Positions 35,162 to 44,432 of a stretch of 64,000 bases of DNA are shown here, in pieces. Under the pieces are notes generated by a model. It was not told the DNA's origin, made no database searches, and saw only the letters and a program-made list of their open reading frames with translations. Numbering within the stretch: position 1 is the first letter of the stretch; the number at the start of each line of letters is the position of its first letter. The DNA comes from Gloeocapsopsis sp. IPPAS B-1203 (GTDB lineage Bacteria; Cyanobacteriota; Cyanobacteriia; Cyanobacteriales; Chroococcidiopsidaceae), in NCBI RefSeq assembly GCF_002749975.1, contig NZ_PEIG01000005.1, positions 248,001 to 312,000 of the forward strand, in the 5' to 3' direction. The position numbers and the translations under genes are program-made.

Positions 35162-35480
35162 GTTATGAGTTTTGAGTTTAAGAGAGTCGTGAAGTGTTGA
35201 GTTTAAGAGAGTTTTGAGTTATGAGTTTTGAGTTTAAGAGAGTTATGAATGTTGAGTCGTGAAGTGTTGAGTTAAGAAAATTCTTTTAATGATTGCCTCC
35301 GGCACACTGACGCGAACAAAACTCAAAACTAATCACTAGCCACTAATAATTCAAAACTCAAAACTCAAAACTAATCACTAGCTACTAATAATTCAAAACT
35401 CAAAACTCAAAACTAATCACTAGCTACTAATAATTCAAAACTCAAAATTCAAAACTCAAAACTAATCACTAGCTACTTAT
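35147..35480. repeat. Long fold-back repeat array splitting the KR module
   Basis: Left part: tgagttttgagttatgag-type units with aagagag and gtcgtgaagtgttgag variants. Middle: attgcctccggcacactgac. Right part: three 42-bp direct repeats starting at 35348, 35390 and 35432, made of aattcaaaactcaaaact units followed by aatcactagctacta. Left and right arms are complementary, so the RNA could form a long hairpin. The upstream gene ends 15 bases into the array and the downstream gene begins just after it. Confidence 0.85.
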
Positions 35481-35498
35481 CAAACTGGGAATAAACTT

Positions 35499-37187
35499 AT
35501 GAAAAGCCAGGTTGACTCAAATTCTGTATTTCTTGTCAGCGGTGGTGCTAAGGGAATAACTGCACAGTGCGTTATTGAATTAGCCAAAGCGAAGCAATGC
35601 AAATTTATGATCTTGGGACGTTCTTCTCCTTCACCAGAACCTGTTTGGGCGATGGGATGCCATGATGAAGCTGAACTTAAAAAGCGAATTATGGAGTATT
35701 TGGTTGCTAGTGGAGAAAAACCAACTCCAGTTATGGTGCAGAAACAGTATAAGGCGATCGCATCTTCCCGCGAAATTCAAGCAACTCTCAATGCAATTGA
35801 ACAAGCTGGTAGCAAAGCGGAGTATTTCAGCGTTGATGTCACTGATACAGAGGCTTTACAAGCTATTGCCGATCGCTTAACAGCAGTTACCGGAATTATT
35901 CACGGTGCAGGTAATTTAGCTGATAAGCGCATTGAGAAAAAGACTTCTGAAGATTTTGATACTGTTTATGCTGCTAAAGTGACAGGCTTAGCAAATCTGT
36001 TGCGTTATATTCCTGCAAGTCAATTACAGCAATTAATATTGTTTTCTTCTGTTGCTGGGTTTTACGGTAATGTCGGACAAGCTGATTATGCGATCGCCAA
36101 CGAAATTCTCAATAAATCAGCCCATCTCGTAAAATATCATCACCCTGATTGTCATGTTGTTGCCATCAATTGGGGACCTTGGGATAGTGGGATGGTGAGT
36201 CCTGAATTGAAAAAAGCATTTGCCGAACGTAATATTGAGACGATTCCGATTCAAGTTGGTGCCAAAATGCTTGTAGAAGAACTTGAATCAACTCATCAAG
36301 CACCCCAAATTATTGTTGGTAGTCCTCTTGTCTTTTCTGAAAGCTTCAGTTCACAACTTCAAACTTTTTGTATCCAGCGCCATCTAACTGTAGATGCTAA
36401 TCCATTTTTGCAAGATCATGTTATTGCAAATCGCCCAGTTCTTCCGGCAACTTGTGCCATAGCTTGGATTGCAAATACTTGCGAACAACTCTATCCTGGT
36501 TATCAGTTTTCTAACTGCCGAAATTACAAAGTTTTGAAAGGAATTATTTTTGAACCCACTACTCCAACTGAATATACTTTAGAATTACAAGAAACTAACA
36601 AAAACAACATAGAAGTTGAGTTTGATGCTAAAATTTGGAGTAAGAATTTAGCAGGAAAAACTCGCTATCATTTCAGCACGCAGTTAACTCTAAAACGTCA
36701 AATACCTTCAAGTTCTGATTACGCTTCTATTAACCTAAATCTCGATCAAAGTTATTCTAATCAACCGTCTTTCTATCAAGATGGTACGGCAAGCTTATTT
36801 CATGGAAGAAGTTTTCAAGGAGTTAAGCAAGTTCTCAACATTACTCCAGAAAAAGTCACCATTGAATGTCTACTTCCCAGTCTCAATGAACAACAACAAG
36901 GACAATTTCCAGTACAAACATTTAATCCATATATTGTAGATGTACAAATTCATTCTTTATGGATTTGGTCACAATATTTTCATCAGCAAGGTTGTTTACC
37001 TTCAGCAATTAATATTTACGAGCAATTTATTCCCGTTCCTTTTGATGAAACATTTTATGTTTCTTGTGAAATCAAATCTAAAACTGATAGTGCAGTAATA
37101 GCTGAAGTTGTTACTCACGATAGTCAGGGAAAGGTGTACTCGCGAATGACTGAAGCAAAGGGAACTTTATTACCTAAAAGTAAATAA
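35499..37187 (+). CDS. Ketoreductase-dehydratase protein of the HGL/PUFA-like synthase
   Basis: A 562-residue protein. Residues 10-275 form the catalytic ketoreductase subdomain: NADPH loop SGGAKGITAQC, and Ser184 and Tyr197 in LFSSVAGFYGNVGQADYAIAN, the S-x12-Y pair, plus INWGPWDSGMV. Residues about 290-555 look like a PfaA/HglE-type dehydratase hotdog domain with His307 in FLQDHVIANRPVLPA, where the usual Gly of HxxxGxxxxP is Asn. It reduces and dehydrates the beta-keto intermediate. It begins exactly where a PfaA-like protein would continue after the structural KR part encoded by the previous gene, 337 bases away and in another frame. A standalone KR-DH protein is comparable to HglD-like proteins. 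The next gene is 50 bases downstream. Confidence 0.82.
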   Translation: MKSQVDSNSVFLVSGGAKGITAQCVIELAKAKQCKFMILGRSSPSPEPVWAMGCHDEAELKKRIMEYLVASGEKPTPVMVQKQYKAIASSREIQATLNAIEQAGSKAEYFSVDVTDTEALQAIADRLTAVTGIIHGAGNLADKRIEKKTSEDFDTVYAAKVTGLANLLRYIPASQLQQLILFSSVAGFYGNVGQADYAIANEILNKSAHLVKYHHPDCHVVAINWGPWDSGMVSPELKKAFAERNIETIPIQVGAKMLVEELESTHQAPQIIVGSPLVFSESFSSQLQTFCIQRHLTVDANPFLQDHVIANRPVLPATCAIAWIANTCEQLYPGYQFSNCRNYKVLKGIIFEPTTPTEYTLELQETNKNNIEVEFDAKIWSKNLAGKTRYHFSTQLTLKRQIPSSSDYASINLNLDQSYSNQPSFYQDGTASLFHGRSFQGVKQVLNITPEKVTIECLLPSLNEQQQGQFPVQTFNPYIVDVQIHSLWIWSQYFHQQGCLPSAINIYEQFIPVPFDETFYVSCEIKSKTDSAVIAEVVTHDSQGKVYSRMTEAKGTLLPKSK

Positions 37188-37237
37188 CTAAACGAACCTG
37201 ATTAGGTATAAAGAAATACTCTAAGGAGTAAAGGTAT

Positions 37238-40200
37238 ATGAAATTGACGCAAAAACAAGCTCCCAAAATAGCGATTACTGGGATGAGTTTGATTGCAGGT
37301 TCTTGCCTAGATTTGGATAGTTTTGAACGAACTATTTATGAAGGGAACCAAAATTTTATTGAGTTACCTCAAAACCGTTGGCAAGGTAAAATAGACTTTC
37401 TCCAAGAGTATCAAGAGCACAACAAGCAAGCATCTGTAGGAGGTTATCTTCCAGAATCTGTCATAGATTTTCAGCAAAATCAGCAGCTATCGGATGAGAT
37501 AGAAGAATTGAGTCCTCAAGAACTATTGATGCTCAAAGTAGCGGATAGTGCATTGAAAGATGCTGCAATTAAGGAGGGGGCAAAAGTAGCAGTAATTATT
37601 GCTACAGCAACTCAAATTTCGCTACAAAAACTCTATAGTAAACAGCAGTTTTCTCGACAACTACAAACAATTTTCACTGGAAAAAGTACAACTAGCGATC
37701 TTGAATCATTTGAGCGTTATGGTCGCTGTAACTTACAAAGTGAATATCGTAGCCCAATAGAAAACACGATCGCCAGTCGAATTTCTGCTTTGTGGCAATT
37801 TGAAGCACCAGCATTTACACTGACAGCTGAAGAAAATTCCGCATTTAAAGCACTAGAAGTTGCTCAAAATCTACTGATGCTTGGAGAAGTTGATGCGGTT
37901 GTTGTTGGTGCAGTAGATTTAGCTGGTAGTAGTGAAAGTGTGTTATTACGCAATCAGCTAGTCAAGATTAATACAGGCGCGAAAACTTTAAGTTACGACA
38001 AAAATGCCAATGGTTGGATCGTTGGCGAAGGTTCAGGGGCGGTTGTTTTAAAGTTACATGATGCAATTGAACAAGGCGATCGCATCTACGCCATCATTGA
38101 TACCATCAGCTTACTACCACAAACTTCATCGTGCGACTCTGCCGCAGTTACGCAAGTTTGTCAACGTGCTTTTCAAATTGCAGATATTGAACCCAAAGAC
38201 ATTGGCTATCTTGAAGTTCATGGAAGTGGAGTAGAGGTAGAAGATACCGCAGAAATTGCAGGTTTGCTAACAGCATATCAAACCATACCTAAACTAAATT
38301 GCGCGATCGGTAGTGTGAAATCTAATGTTGGACACACCTATGCAGCATCTGAAATTATTAGTTTAATTAAAACGGCACTTTGTCTCTACTACCGTTATAT
38401 TCCTGCTACACCGCAGTGGAGTAGTCCTAAAAACCCCGAATGGCAAGATATATTTTATGTTGCAACAGAATCTCGACCTTGGTTTAGTGCCTCAGACAAG
38501 CCAAGACGTGCTGCAATTAATAGTATTTCCCTAGATGGTAGCTACGCTCATATCATTTTATCAGAAGAAACAAGCAAAACTAATCTGACTCGCTTCTACG
38601 CAGACGGGAATAGATATTTAACTCAAATGCCATTTTATCTATTTGCGATCGCCGCTGACAATCGTAGCGATTTAATGGCTCAGTTACATAGTCTAGAGCA
38701 AAATATTGAGAGTTGTACCTCTTTAACTGCTGCTGCAAGTCAAACTTTTAGCACTTTTCAAAAGCAATCGAATGCAACGTATGCTCTAGCAATTCTGGGA
38801 CGTAATAAAAATGACTTATTACGAGAAATTCAACGGGCATTGACAGGCATAGAACGTGCCTTTGAGCAAGGAGCAGATTGGCAATCTCCTGTAGGTAGTT
38901 ATTTTACAGCAAATCCTTTAGGAAAAAAAGGTGCGATCGCTTACGTTTATCCTAGTGCATATAACTCCTACATTGGTATTAGCAGAAACCTGTTTCGCTT
39001 ATTTCCTCAAATTTACGACGATACTGTCATTAAAAATGCTTATAGCCGTGTTGCTAGTATTGAAAGACTCTTATATCCCCGCAGTTTACGTAAATTATCT
39101 AAAAGACAATTAGAAGACATTGAACAGCAATTGCTTAATAACCCCATTGCCATGCTGGAATCAGAAATGGGATATGCGGGGCTGATGACGACAATCTTCA
39201 AAAATTACTTTCAAATCAAGCCACAATACAGTTTTGGTTACAGTTTAGGCGAAACTAGCATGATGTTTTCTCAAGGCGTCTGGACTGATTTTCAAAAATG
39301 TAGTAATGCTTTGAATTCTTCCTCTTTGTTTAGTAGTCGTCTTGCTGGATCTAAAAATGCAGTTCGTGAATTTTGGGGACTACCAACGGTAGAAAAACAA
39401 GACGCCGATTTCTGGAGTACATATGTTTTAATGACTCCTGTCGCTGATGTTCAAGAAGTTATTAAACAAGAAGAGCGAGTTTATTTAACTCAAATTAGTA
39501 CTCCCAAAGAATGCATTATTGCTGGAGAAACAAAAGCTTGTTTGCAAGTAATTGAAAAGTTGAAGTGCGATGCCTTTCGTGCTCCATTTAATCACGTCAT
39601 TCACTGTGAGGCAATGCGATCGGAATATCCAGAACTTGTACGAATTAAAACCTTACCAGTGCAAAATATTCCAGAAACCGTCTTTTATTCGTCTGCTCAA
39701 TATGCACCAATAACTCTGGAGAGTGAATCGATTGCCCACCATATCGCTAAATGTTTGTGCCAACAAGTTGATTTCCCACGATTAGTTAATCGCGTTTATG
39801 CAGATAACGTCAAAATCTTTATCGAAGTAGGTGCAGGAAGTAATTGTTCGCGCTGGATTAGCGAAATACTCAAAGATCAAGAACACCTCACAGTATCAGT
39901 TAACCGTAGAGGTGTAGACGATCATGCTGCAATTCTTAAAGCACTTGCTAAGCTTGTTAGCCATCGAGTCTCGTTAGATTTGTCGCCACTATATACGCGA
40001 TCGCCAAATAATTTAAGTAGCGATCAATTGTTGACATCAGCTACTTCAACAACACAACAAAATTCATTAAACTCATCTGCAACTGTTACTTTTTCACCTT
40101 TGAATGAAGACGAGCAAAGTCAAGTTGAGTTACATACCTTAGATACTTCAGTTAATCAAAATATCAAATCAGAGCCGCCAACTATGCAAGTATTACAGCA

Positions 40201-40546
40201 ATACCCAACTGTTATTTCAGTAGAAAAAGCTCCTAATCAGATTGCAGACAACAAGGCTATTGAACAGCTAATTAATAATCATAAAGATACGCCAATACCA
40301 TCGGCAAAACAAATAGTTACACATGAACTCACTTTTCCACTTTATCAGAGCGATAGCTATTTAAAATTAAGAGACAATAATCACCGTGCGACTCAAGTTC
40401 ATACACAATTCTTACAGTCGCGCCAAAAGGCTTTGCTACAGATGAGTAGACTCATTCAGTTACAAATAACCTACTCGCAATTAGCAACTCAAAATGCGAA
40501 TTCAAGTACTCCAGCTAATAAACCAGTTAGTTTATCTGTTTCTTAA
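37238..40546 (+). CDS. Chain-length-factor-like KS plus acyltransferase (HglC/PfaB-like)
   Basis: An 1102-residue protein. Residues 8-450 form a ketosynthase-like domain in which the active-site Cys is replaced by Glu199 (LTAEENSAF in place of DAACASSL), while HGSGVEVED (His328) and SNVGHTYAA remain; this is a chain-length-factor or decarboxylase-type KS. Residues about 560-905 form an acyltransferase of the PfaB/HglC kind with Ser669 in GYSLGE, followed by SSRLAGSKNAVREFWGLP and FIEVGAGSNCSRWI. The last 60 residues carry a helical HxQFLQSRQ motif like that in the first synthase protein. AAGGAG before the ATG is a good ribosome site. It should act with the first synthase protein in chain extension or loading. 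Confidence 0.83.
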   Translation: MKLTQKQAPKIAITGMSLIAGSCLDLDSFERTIYEGNQNFIELPQNRWQGKIDFLQEYQEHNKQASVGGYLPESVIDFQQNQQLSDEIEELSPQELLMLKVADSALKDAAIKEGAKVAVIIATATQISLQKLYSKQQFSRQLQTIFTGKSTTSDLESFERYGRCNLQSEYRSPIENTIASRISALWQFEAPAFTLTAEENSAFKALEVAQNLLMLGEVDAVVVGAVDLAGSSESVLLRNQLVKINTGAKTLSYDKNANGWIVGEGSGAVVLKLHDAIEQGDRIYAIIDTISLLPQTSSCDSAAVTQVCQRAFQIADIEPKDIGYLEVHGSGVEVEDTAEIAGLLTAYQTIPKLNCAIGSVKSNVGHTYAASEIISLIKTALCLYYRYIPATPQWSSPKNPEWQDIFYVATESRPWFSASDKPRRAAINSISLDGSYAHIILSEETSKTNLTRFYADGNRYLTQMPFYLFAIAADNRSDLMAQLHSLEQNIESCTSLTAAASQTFSTFQKQSNATYALAILGRNKNDLLREIQRALTGIERAFEQGADWQSPVGSYFTANPLGKKGAIAYVYPSAYNSYIGISRNLFRLFPQIYDDTVIKNAYSRVASIERLLYPRSLRKLSKRQLEDIEQQLLNNPIAMLESEMGYAGLMTTIFKNYFQIKPQYSFGYSLGETSMMFSQGVWTDFQKCSNALNSSSLFSSRLAGSKNAVREFWGLPTVEKQDADFWSTYVLMTPVADVQEVIKQEERVYLTQISTPKECIIAGETKACLQVIEKLKCDAFRAPFNHVIHCEAMRSEYPELVRIKTLPVQNIPETVFYSSAQYAPITLESESIAHHIAKCLCQQVDFPRLVNRVYADNVKIFIEVGAGSNCSRWISEILKDQEHLTVSVNRRGVDDHAAILKALAKLVSHRVSLDLSPLYTRSPNNLSSDQLLTSATSTTQQNSLNSSATVTFSPLNEDEQSQVELHTLDTSVNQNIKSEPPTMQVLQQYPTVISVEKAPNQIADNKAIEQLINNHKDTPIPSAKQIVTHELTFPLYQSDSYLKLRDNNHRATQVHTQFLQSRQKALLQMSRLIQLQITYSQLATQNANSSTPANKPVSLSVS

Positions 40547-40572
40547 TTGTTAGTTTGCGAGGGTTAACAGAC

Positions 40573-42216
40573 GTGGTTAGCGTAAATCCAGCCGTAAATA
40601 AGAGCGATCGCCTTAAATTCGTAGGTACATCAACTCAAGCCTGGTACGGTTCATTAAATTCAGTTGCGTTTGATGAAGCAGGAATCAAAGCTAAACTTTT
40701 GAATTTAGCTCAACCTTGCTATGTTGTGCGCTCGAATAATCAAATTGGCGTTACTAATGAAGGTTACACTTACACAGCCAATAATGGTAATAAACAAGCA
40801 GAACTATTAGCTGCGACTCCTCCTTTATCAACCAAACAACTAGGTGATGCGAGTTTCTTAGACTTTCATCAGGTAAAATACGCCTACGCTACAGGTGCAA
40901 TGGCACATGGAATCGCTTCGGAAGAACTAGCGATCGCCTTGGGAAAAGCAAAAATATTAAGTTCCTTTGGTGCAGGAGGCTTGTCTCCAGCGCGTGTAGA
41001 ATCTGCCATTAATCGCATTCAGCAAGCATTACCTCACGGACCTTACGCTTTTAATTTACTGCATAGCCCTAGCGAACCTGCAATCGAACGACGCGCCGTC
41101 GATTTGTATCTTAAATACGGCGTCACAACAGTAGAAGCTTCAGCTTTTCTTGACTTAACTCCCAATGTTGTTTACTATCGCGCTGCTGGATTAGGTCTTG
41201 ACTCTCACAATCAAATTACAATTAAGAATAAATTAATTGTCAAACTTTCGCGCAAAGAAATAGCGATAAAATTTCTTCAACCTGCTCCTACAAAAATTCT
41301 TAAAGAATTAGTTGCCCAAAATCTCATTACTGAATTACAAGCTACTTTAGCAGAAAAAATTCCTGTTGCTGATGATATTACTGTAGAGGCTGATTCTGGC
41401 GGTCATACTGATAATCGACCTCTCGTTTGTCTACTACCATCAATTTTAGAATTACGCGATGAAATTCAAGAAAAATATCATTATCAACAACCTGTTCGAG
41501 TAGGTGTTGCTGGTGGAATTTCTACACCTCAATCTGCACTTGCTGCTTTTATGATGGGTGCTGCTTATGTTGTTACGGGTTCTGTAAATCAATCGTGTGT
41601 AGAAGCTGGAACTTCACAACACACAAAAGAGTTACTAGCACAAGCAGAAATGCCAGATGTCATGATGGCTCCTGCAGCAGATATGTTTGAAATGGGTGTA
41701 AAACTGCAAGTTTTAAAAAGAGGCACACTATTTCCTGTACGCGCCCAAAAATTATATGAACTCTATAAAAATTACGATTCAATTGATGATATCCCTGCAG
41801 TAGAAAGAGACAAACTAGAAAAGCAAATCTTTCGCAGAAGTTTAGACGCAGTTTGGCAAGATACTGTTGCCTATGTATCGACAAGAAATCCAGACAAAGT
41901 TCGTAAGGCAGCGAACAATCCTAAATTAAAAATGTCGTTGATTTTCCGTTGGTATTTAGGATTATCTTCGCGTTGGTCTAATTCTGGCGAAAAAGGTCGA
42001 GAAATTGATTATCAAATCTGGTGTGGACCTGCAATGGGGAGTTTTAACGATTGGGTTAAAGGCTCTTATTTGAGTGAACCAAGTAATCGTAAAGTTGTTG
42101 ATGTTGCTGACCACATTATGCTCGGAGCAGCATATTTATACCGTATCCAAAACTTAAAAATGCAAGGCTTGCAATTATCAAATTTCTCTAATCAGTATCA
42201 GCCATTTCCACTTTAA
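40573..42216 (+). CDS. PfaD family enoyl reductase
   Basis: A 547-residue FMN-dependent enoyl reductase of the PfaD/nitronate-monooxygenase TIM-barrel type. Recognisable spans: QPCYVVRSNNQIGVTNEG, ATGAMAHGIASEELAIALGKA, LSSFGAGGLSPARVE, EADSGGHTDNRPLVCLLP, VGVAGGISTPQSALAAFMMGAAYVVTGSVNQ and IDYQIWCGPAMGSFNDWVKGS. PfaD works in trans to reduce double bonds made by PUFA and HGL-type synthases. A GTG at 40573 with GCGAGGG nine bases before it is the likely start; the frame is also open from a TTG at 40555. It is 26 bases after the CLF-AT gene, in the same operon. Confidence 0.88.
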   Translation: MVSVNPAVNKSDRLKFVGTSTQAWYGSLNSVAFDEAGIKAKLLNLAQPCYVVRSNNQIGVTNEGYTYTANNGNKQAELLAATPPLSTKQLGDASFLDFHQVKYAYATGAMAHGIASEELAIALGKAKILSSFGAGGLSPARVESAINRIQQALPHGPYAFNLLHSPSEPAIERRAVDLYLKYGVTTVEASAFLDLTPNVVYYRAAGLGLDSHNQITIKNKLIVKLSRKEIAIKFLQPAPTKILKELVAQNLITELQATLAEKIPVADDITVEADSGGHTDNRPLVCLLPSILELRDEIQEKYHYQQPVRVGVAGGISTPQSALAAFMMGAAYVVTGSVNQSCVEAGTSQHTKELLAQAEMPDVMMAPAADMFEMGVKLQVLKRGTLFPVRAQKLYELYKNYDSIDDIPAVERDKLEKQIFRRSLDAVWQDTVAYVSTRNPDKVRKAANNPKLKMSLIFRWYLGLSSRWSNSGEKGREIDYQIWCGPAMGSFNDWVKGSYLSEPSNRKVVDVADHIMLGAAYLYRIQNLKMQGLQLSNFSNQYQPFPL

Positions 42217-42230
42217 TTAAAGGTACTTAA

Positions 42231-42530
42231 ATGAGCCAATCGCAATCAAAAACTGTCAAACTATATACTCCAGAAGAAATACAAGCTTGGCTAGTTGCGC
42301 GTATTTCAGAACAATTAGGAATCGCACCTGACGAAATAGATATTCGAGAACCGTTAGATAGCTATGGTTTAGATTCAGCTAAAGCTATGCTGATGGCAAG
42401 TCAAGCAGAAAAGCTATTGGGATTTCAGTTGTCACCTATATTACTCTGGCATTATCCAACAATAGAGGCACTTTCTCAACGACTGGCAGAAGAATCAGAA
42501 GATTCTGAATCCGAGATTTTCGAGATTTAA
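42231..42530 (+). CDS. Free-standing acyl carrier protein
   Basis: A 99-residue carrier protein: helix 1 EEIQAWLVARISEQLGI, the phosphopantetheine serine in YGLDSAKAM, and SPILLWHYPTIEALSQRLAEE. The GLDS motif and the LLWHYPT end are more like ACPs partnered with acyl-AMP ligases and type I synthases than like fatty acid ACP or the LGIDS tandem ACPs in the first protein. It may hold the chain for release or tailoring by the following proteins. It lies 14 bases after the enoyl reductase gene. The acidic tail ESEDSESEIFEI may be a docking segment. Confidence 0.88.
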   Translation: MSQSQSKTVKLYTPEEIQAWLVARISEQLGIAPDEIDIREPLDSYGLDSAKAMLMASQAEKLLGFQLSPILLWHYPTIEALSQRLAEESEDSESEIFEI

Positions 42531-42568
42531 TCCTTTAAAAATTTTAATGATTGAGAAATACTTTAATT

Positions 42569-44419
42569 ATGAACGCGTCTGAACTATTGACAAATCTCAC
42601 TCGGCAAGGTGTAGAAATACAACTTAATAACGATAAGCTAAATATCCGTTCTACTAAAGGAGTCTTGACACCAGAAATCCGTGCAGAACTGACGGCGCGG
42701 AAAGCTGAAATTATGACATTACTGCGTCAACAGGAAATTGAGACTGCTTCTGTCTGTAGTTTTAGTAATGGATTGAGTTTACAAACTATTGGGTGTTTAA
42801 TTAGTGGTTCTCATCAGCAATCAGTTTTAGATTTTAAACCGCCAATTATTAATCCTAAGAGTATGGCGCAAAAGCTAACAGTAACATTTAAGCCTTTGCC
42901 CAAGGGTTACGATAAGAAACAAATTATTCAATTTAGAGAAGAGTTAGAAAACACCCTACAGAAACATGGGGTGAATGTTATCTCTTGGCAACAAGCAACA
43001 AAAGATTTTCGTTACGAGTTTACTGTACCAATATTCAAATGGAAAAAAAGTATTACTAGTCGAGTTGTTAAAATTGGCGTTGATGCTGTTATTGATGTTG
43101 AAAGACACTATTCTTATCTGAGAAAGGTAGGCATATTTTTTGTAGAGAAGATTTACGAAGTTTACTCGCGTTTAGCTAAGCAGCAACTTTCTGTTTCTAG
43201 AATTGCTCAACTAAGTAGCTGGGCTGAAGAACACGCAGCTAAATACATTGAAGATCCCACAAATACACAAGTTATTGTACTAACGAAATTTAATAAAAAG
43301 CTCACACATCCTGAGATACCGTATACAAGTAAAATCAAAATTGGTTTAAACACTTTAGTTAGAACTTTCTCTGAAATAGTTTTGGGTGTTTCGAGCCAAC
43401 AAATTTCTATACTAAATATGAATCTATCAGATTCTACGTATCCTAGAGAAGAAATAGATAAGTTCGTTTTAAACTCGTTAATTCCTAAAGTTTTTGTCCC
43501 AATTTTCCCCTTACCACTGAGCCGATTTCAAATCGGGGAATACGATCCAAATACATCGTCCTATGCAGCACAGTTAGTAAAACTTGGTAATGAGCTAGCA
43601 GCAACAGGTTTATTTCCGCCAGGTTCTAAATTGAGTCAAGTTATCAAACGAAAATCTCATCGAGATATTGTTAATGTCATTGTTAATGGAAGAACAGGCG
43701 TTTCGTATGGCTTTGTTGCTTATGCAGAGGCTCCTCAATACTATGGTGCGGTAGAAATTCATGCAGATGAGTGGGCAAATTTATATTCGGTTGAAGGCTT
43801 TGGTGTTGATGAAGTACGCCAAAATGAATTTGGTAGACGCTACGTTCGACTACAAGTAGGTGGACAAGATTTCTACAAGCAAATTCCTGATATTTGGCTA
43901 GTTAGTTCGCGTTCAGGTGCAAACAAAACTGATTTAGATCTAAAAACTGATGTGCTGCGAGTTGGTTTGAAAGAAAAGTTATATCTACAGCTACCACATG
44001 GAACCGATTTAGAAACAGCAGACATTAAACCTTCCTACGATATTTATGTGATGCTTGCGATCGCACTTGCTGCTGCGTTGTACACTCCAAAACTTATTCA
44101 AAATGGTGCACCTATTGTTCATTTTCATGGTTATCCTGCAAGTGACTGGCTGCTACCAAATGAGTATTGTGTTGGCGTCAATAATCCTTCAGTACCATGC
44201 GGTACATATGAATCTGGAGTATTTAACTTCTTAGGTATCTCCAGCTTGGCACAACGCGCAGAACATATCTCTTTAATCAGTTTGATTGAACCTGATCATG
44301 GAACAAATGTTATCTCCCACGATTTGCAACACTTAGTTAATAGATTGAAAGCTGGTTGTGAAACTAAGTTAATCGAGTTAGGCGGAAAACACTTTACTTC
44401 TTTGAAGAATTTAGATTGA
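42569..44419 (+). CDS. Protein with N-terminal TubC docking domain and unrecognised body
   Basis: A 616-residue protein. Residues 1-50 (ELLTNLTRQGVEIQLNNDKL, STKGVLTPEIRAELTARKAEI) match the TubC N-terminal docking domain that normally sits in front of NRPS or PKS modules and binds the tail of the upstream protein. The remaining 560 residues match nothing I recognise. They include a helical region (about 165-235), a segment rich in hydrophobic strands, PIVHFHGYPASDWLLPNEYC, and Cys residues near 540-550, and no adenylation, condensation or KS motif. The docking domain puts it physically on the carrier-protein assembly, so a role in release, tailoring or transfer of the chain is a reasonable inference. 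The start is the ATG at 42569 rather than TTG 42551. Confidence 0.65.
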   Translation: MNASELLTNLTRQGVEIQLNNDKLNIRSTKGVLTPEIRAELTARKAEIMTLLRQQEIETASVCSFSNGLSLQTIGCLISGSHQQSVLDFKPPIINPKSMAQKLTVTFKPLPKGYDKKQIIQFREELENTLQKHGVNVISWQQATKDFRYEFTVPIFKWKKSITSRVVKIGVDAVIDVERHYSYLRKVGIFFVEKIYEVYSRLAKQQLSVSRIAQLSSWAEEHAAKYIEDPTNTQVIVLTKFNKKLTHPEIPYTSKIKIGLNTLVRTFSEIVLGVSSQQISILNMNLSDSTYPREEIDKFVLNSLIPKVFVPIFPLPLSRFQIGEYDPNTSSYAAQLVKLGNELAATGLFPPGSKLSQVIKRKSHRDIVNVIVNGRTGVSYGFVAYAEAPQYYGAVEIHADEWANLYSVEGFGVDEVRQNEFGRRYVRLQVGGQDFYKQIPDIWLVSSRSGANKTDLDLKTDVLRVGLKEKLYLQLPHGTDLETADIKPSYDIYVMLAIALAAALYTPKLIQNGAPIVHFHGYPASDWLLPNEYCVGVNNPSVPCGTYESGVFNFLGISSLAQRAEHISLISLIEPDHGTNVISHDLQHLVNRLKAGCETKLIELGGKHFTSLKNLD

Positions 44420-44432
44420 TTCCCAAAAGCGC

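Noticed and set aside
35348..35473. Direct repeats that could be taken for a CRISPR array
   Set aside because: The 42-bp units are adjacent with no unique spacers and belong to a dispersed repeat family.
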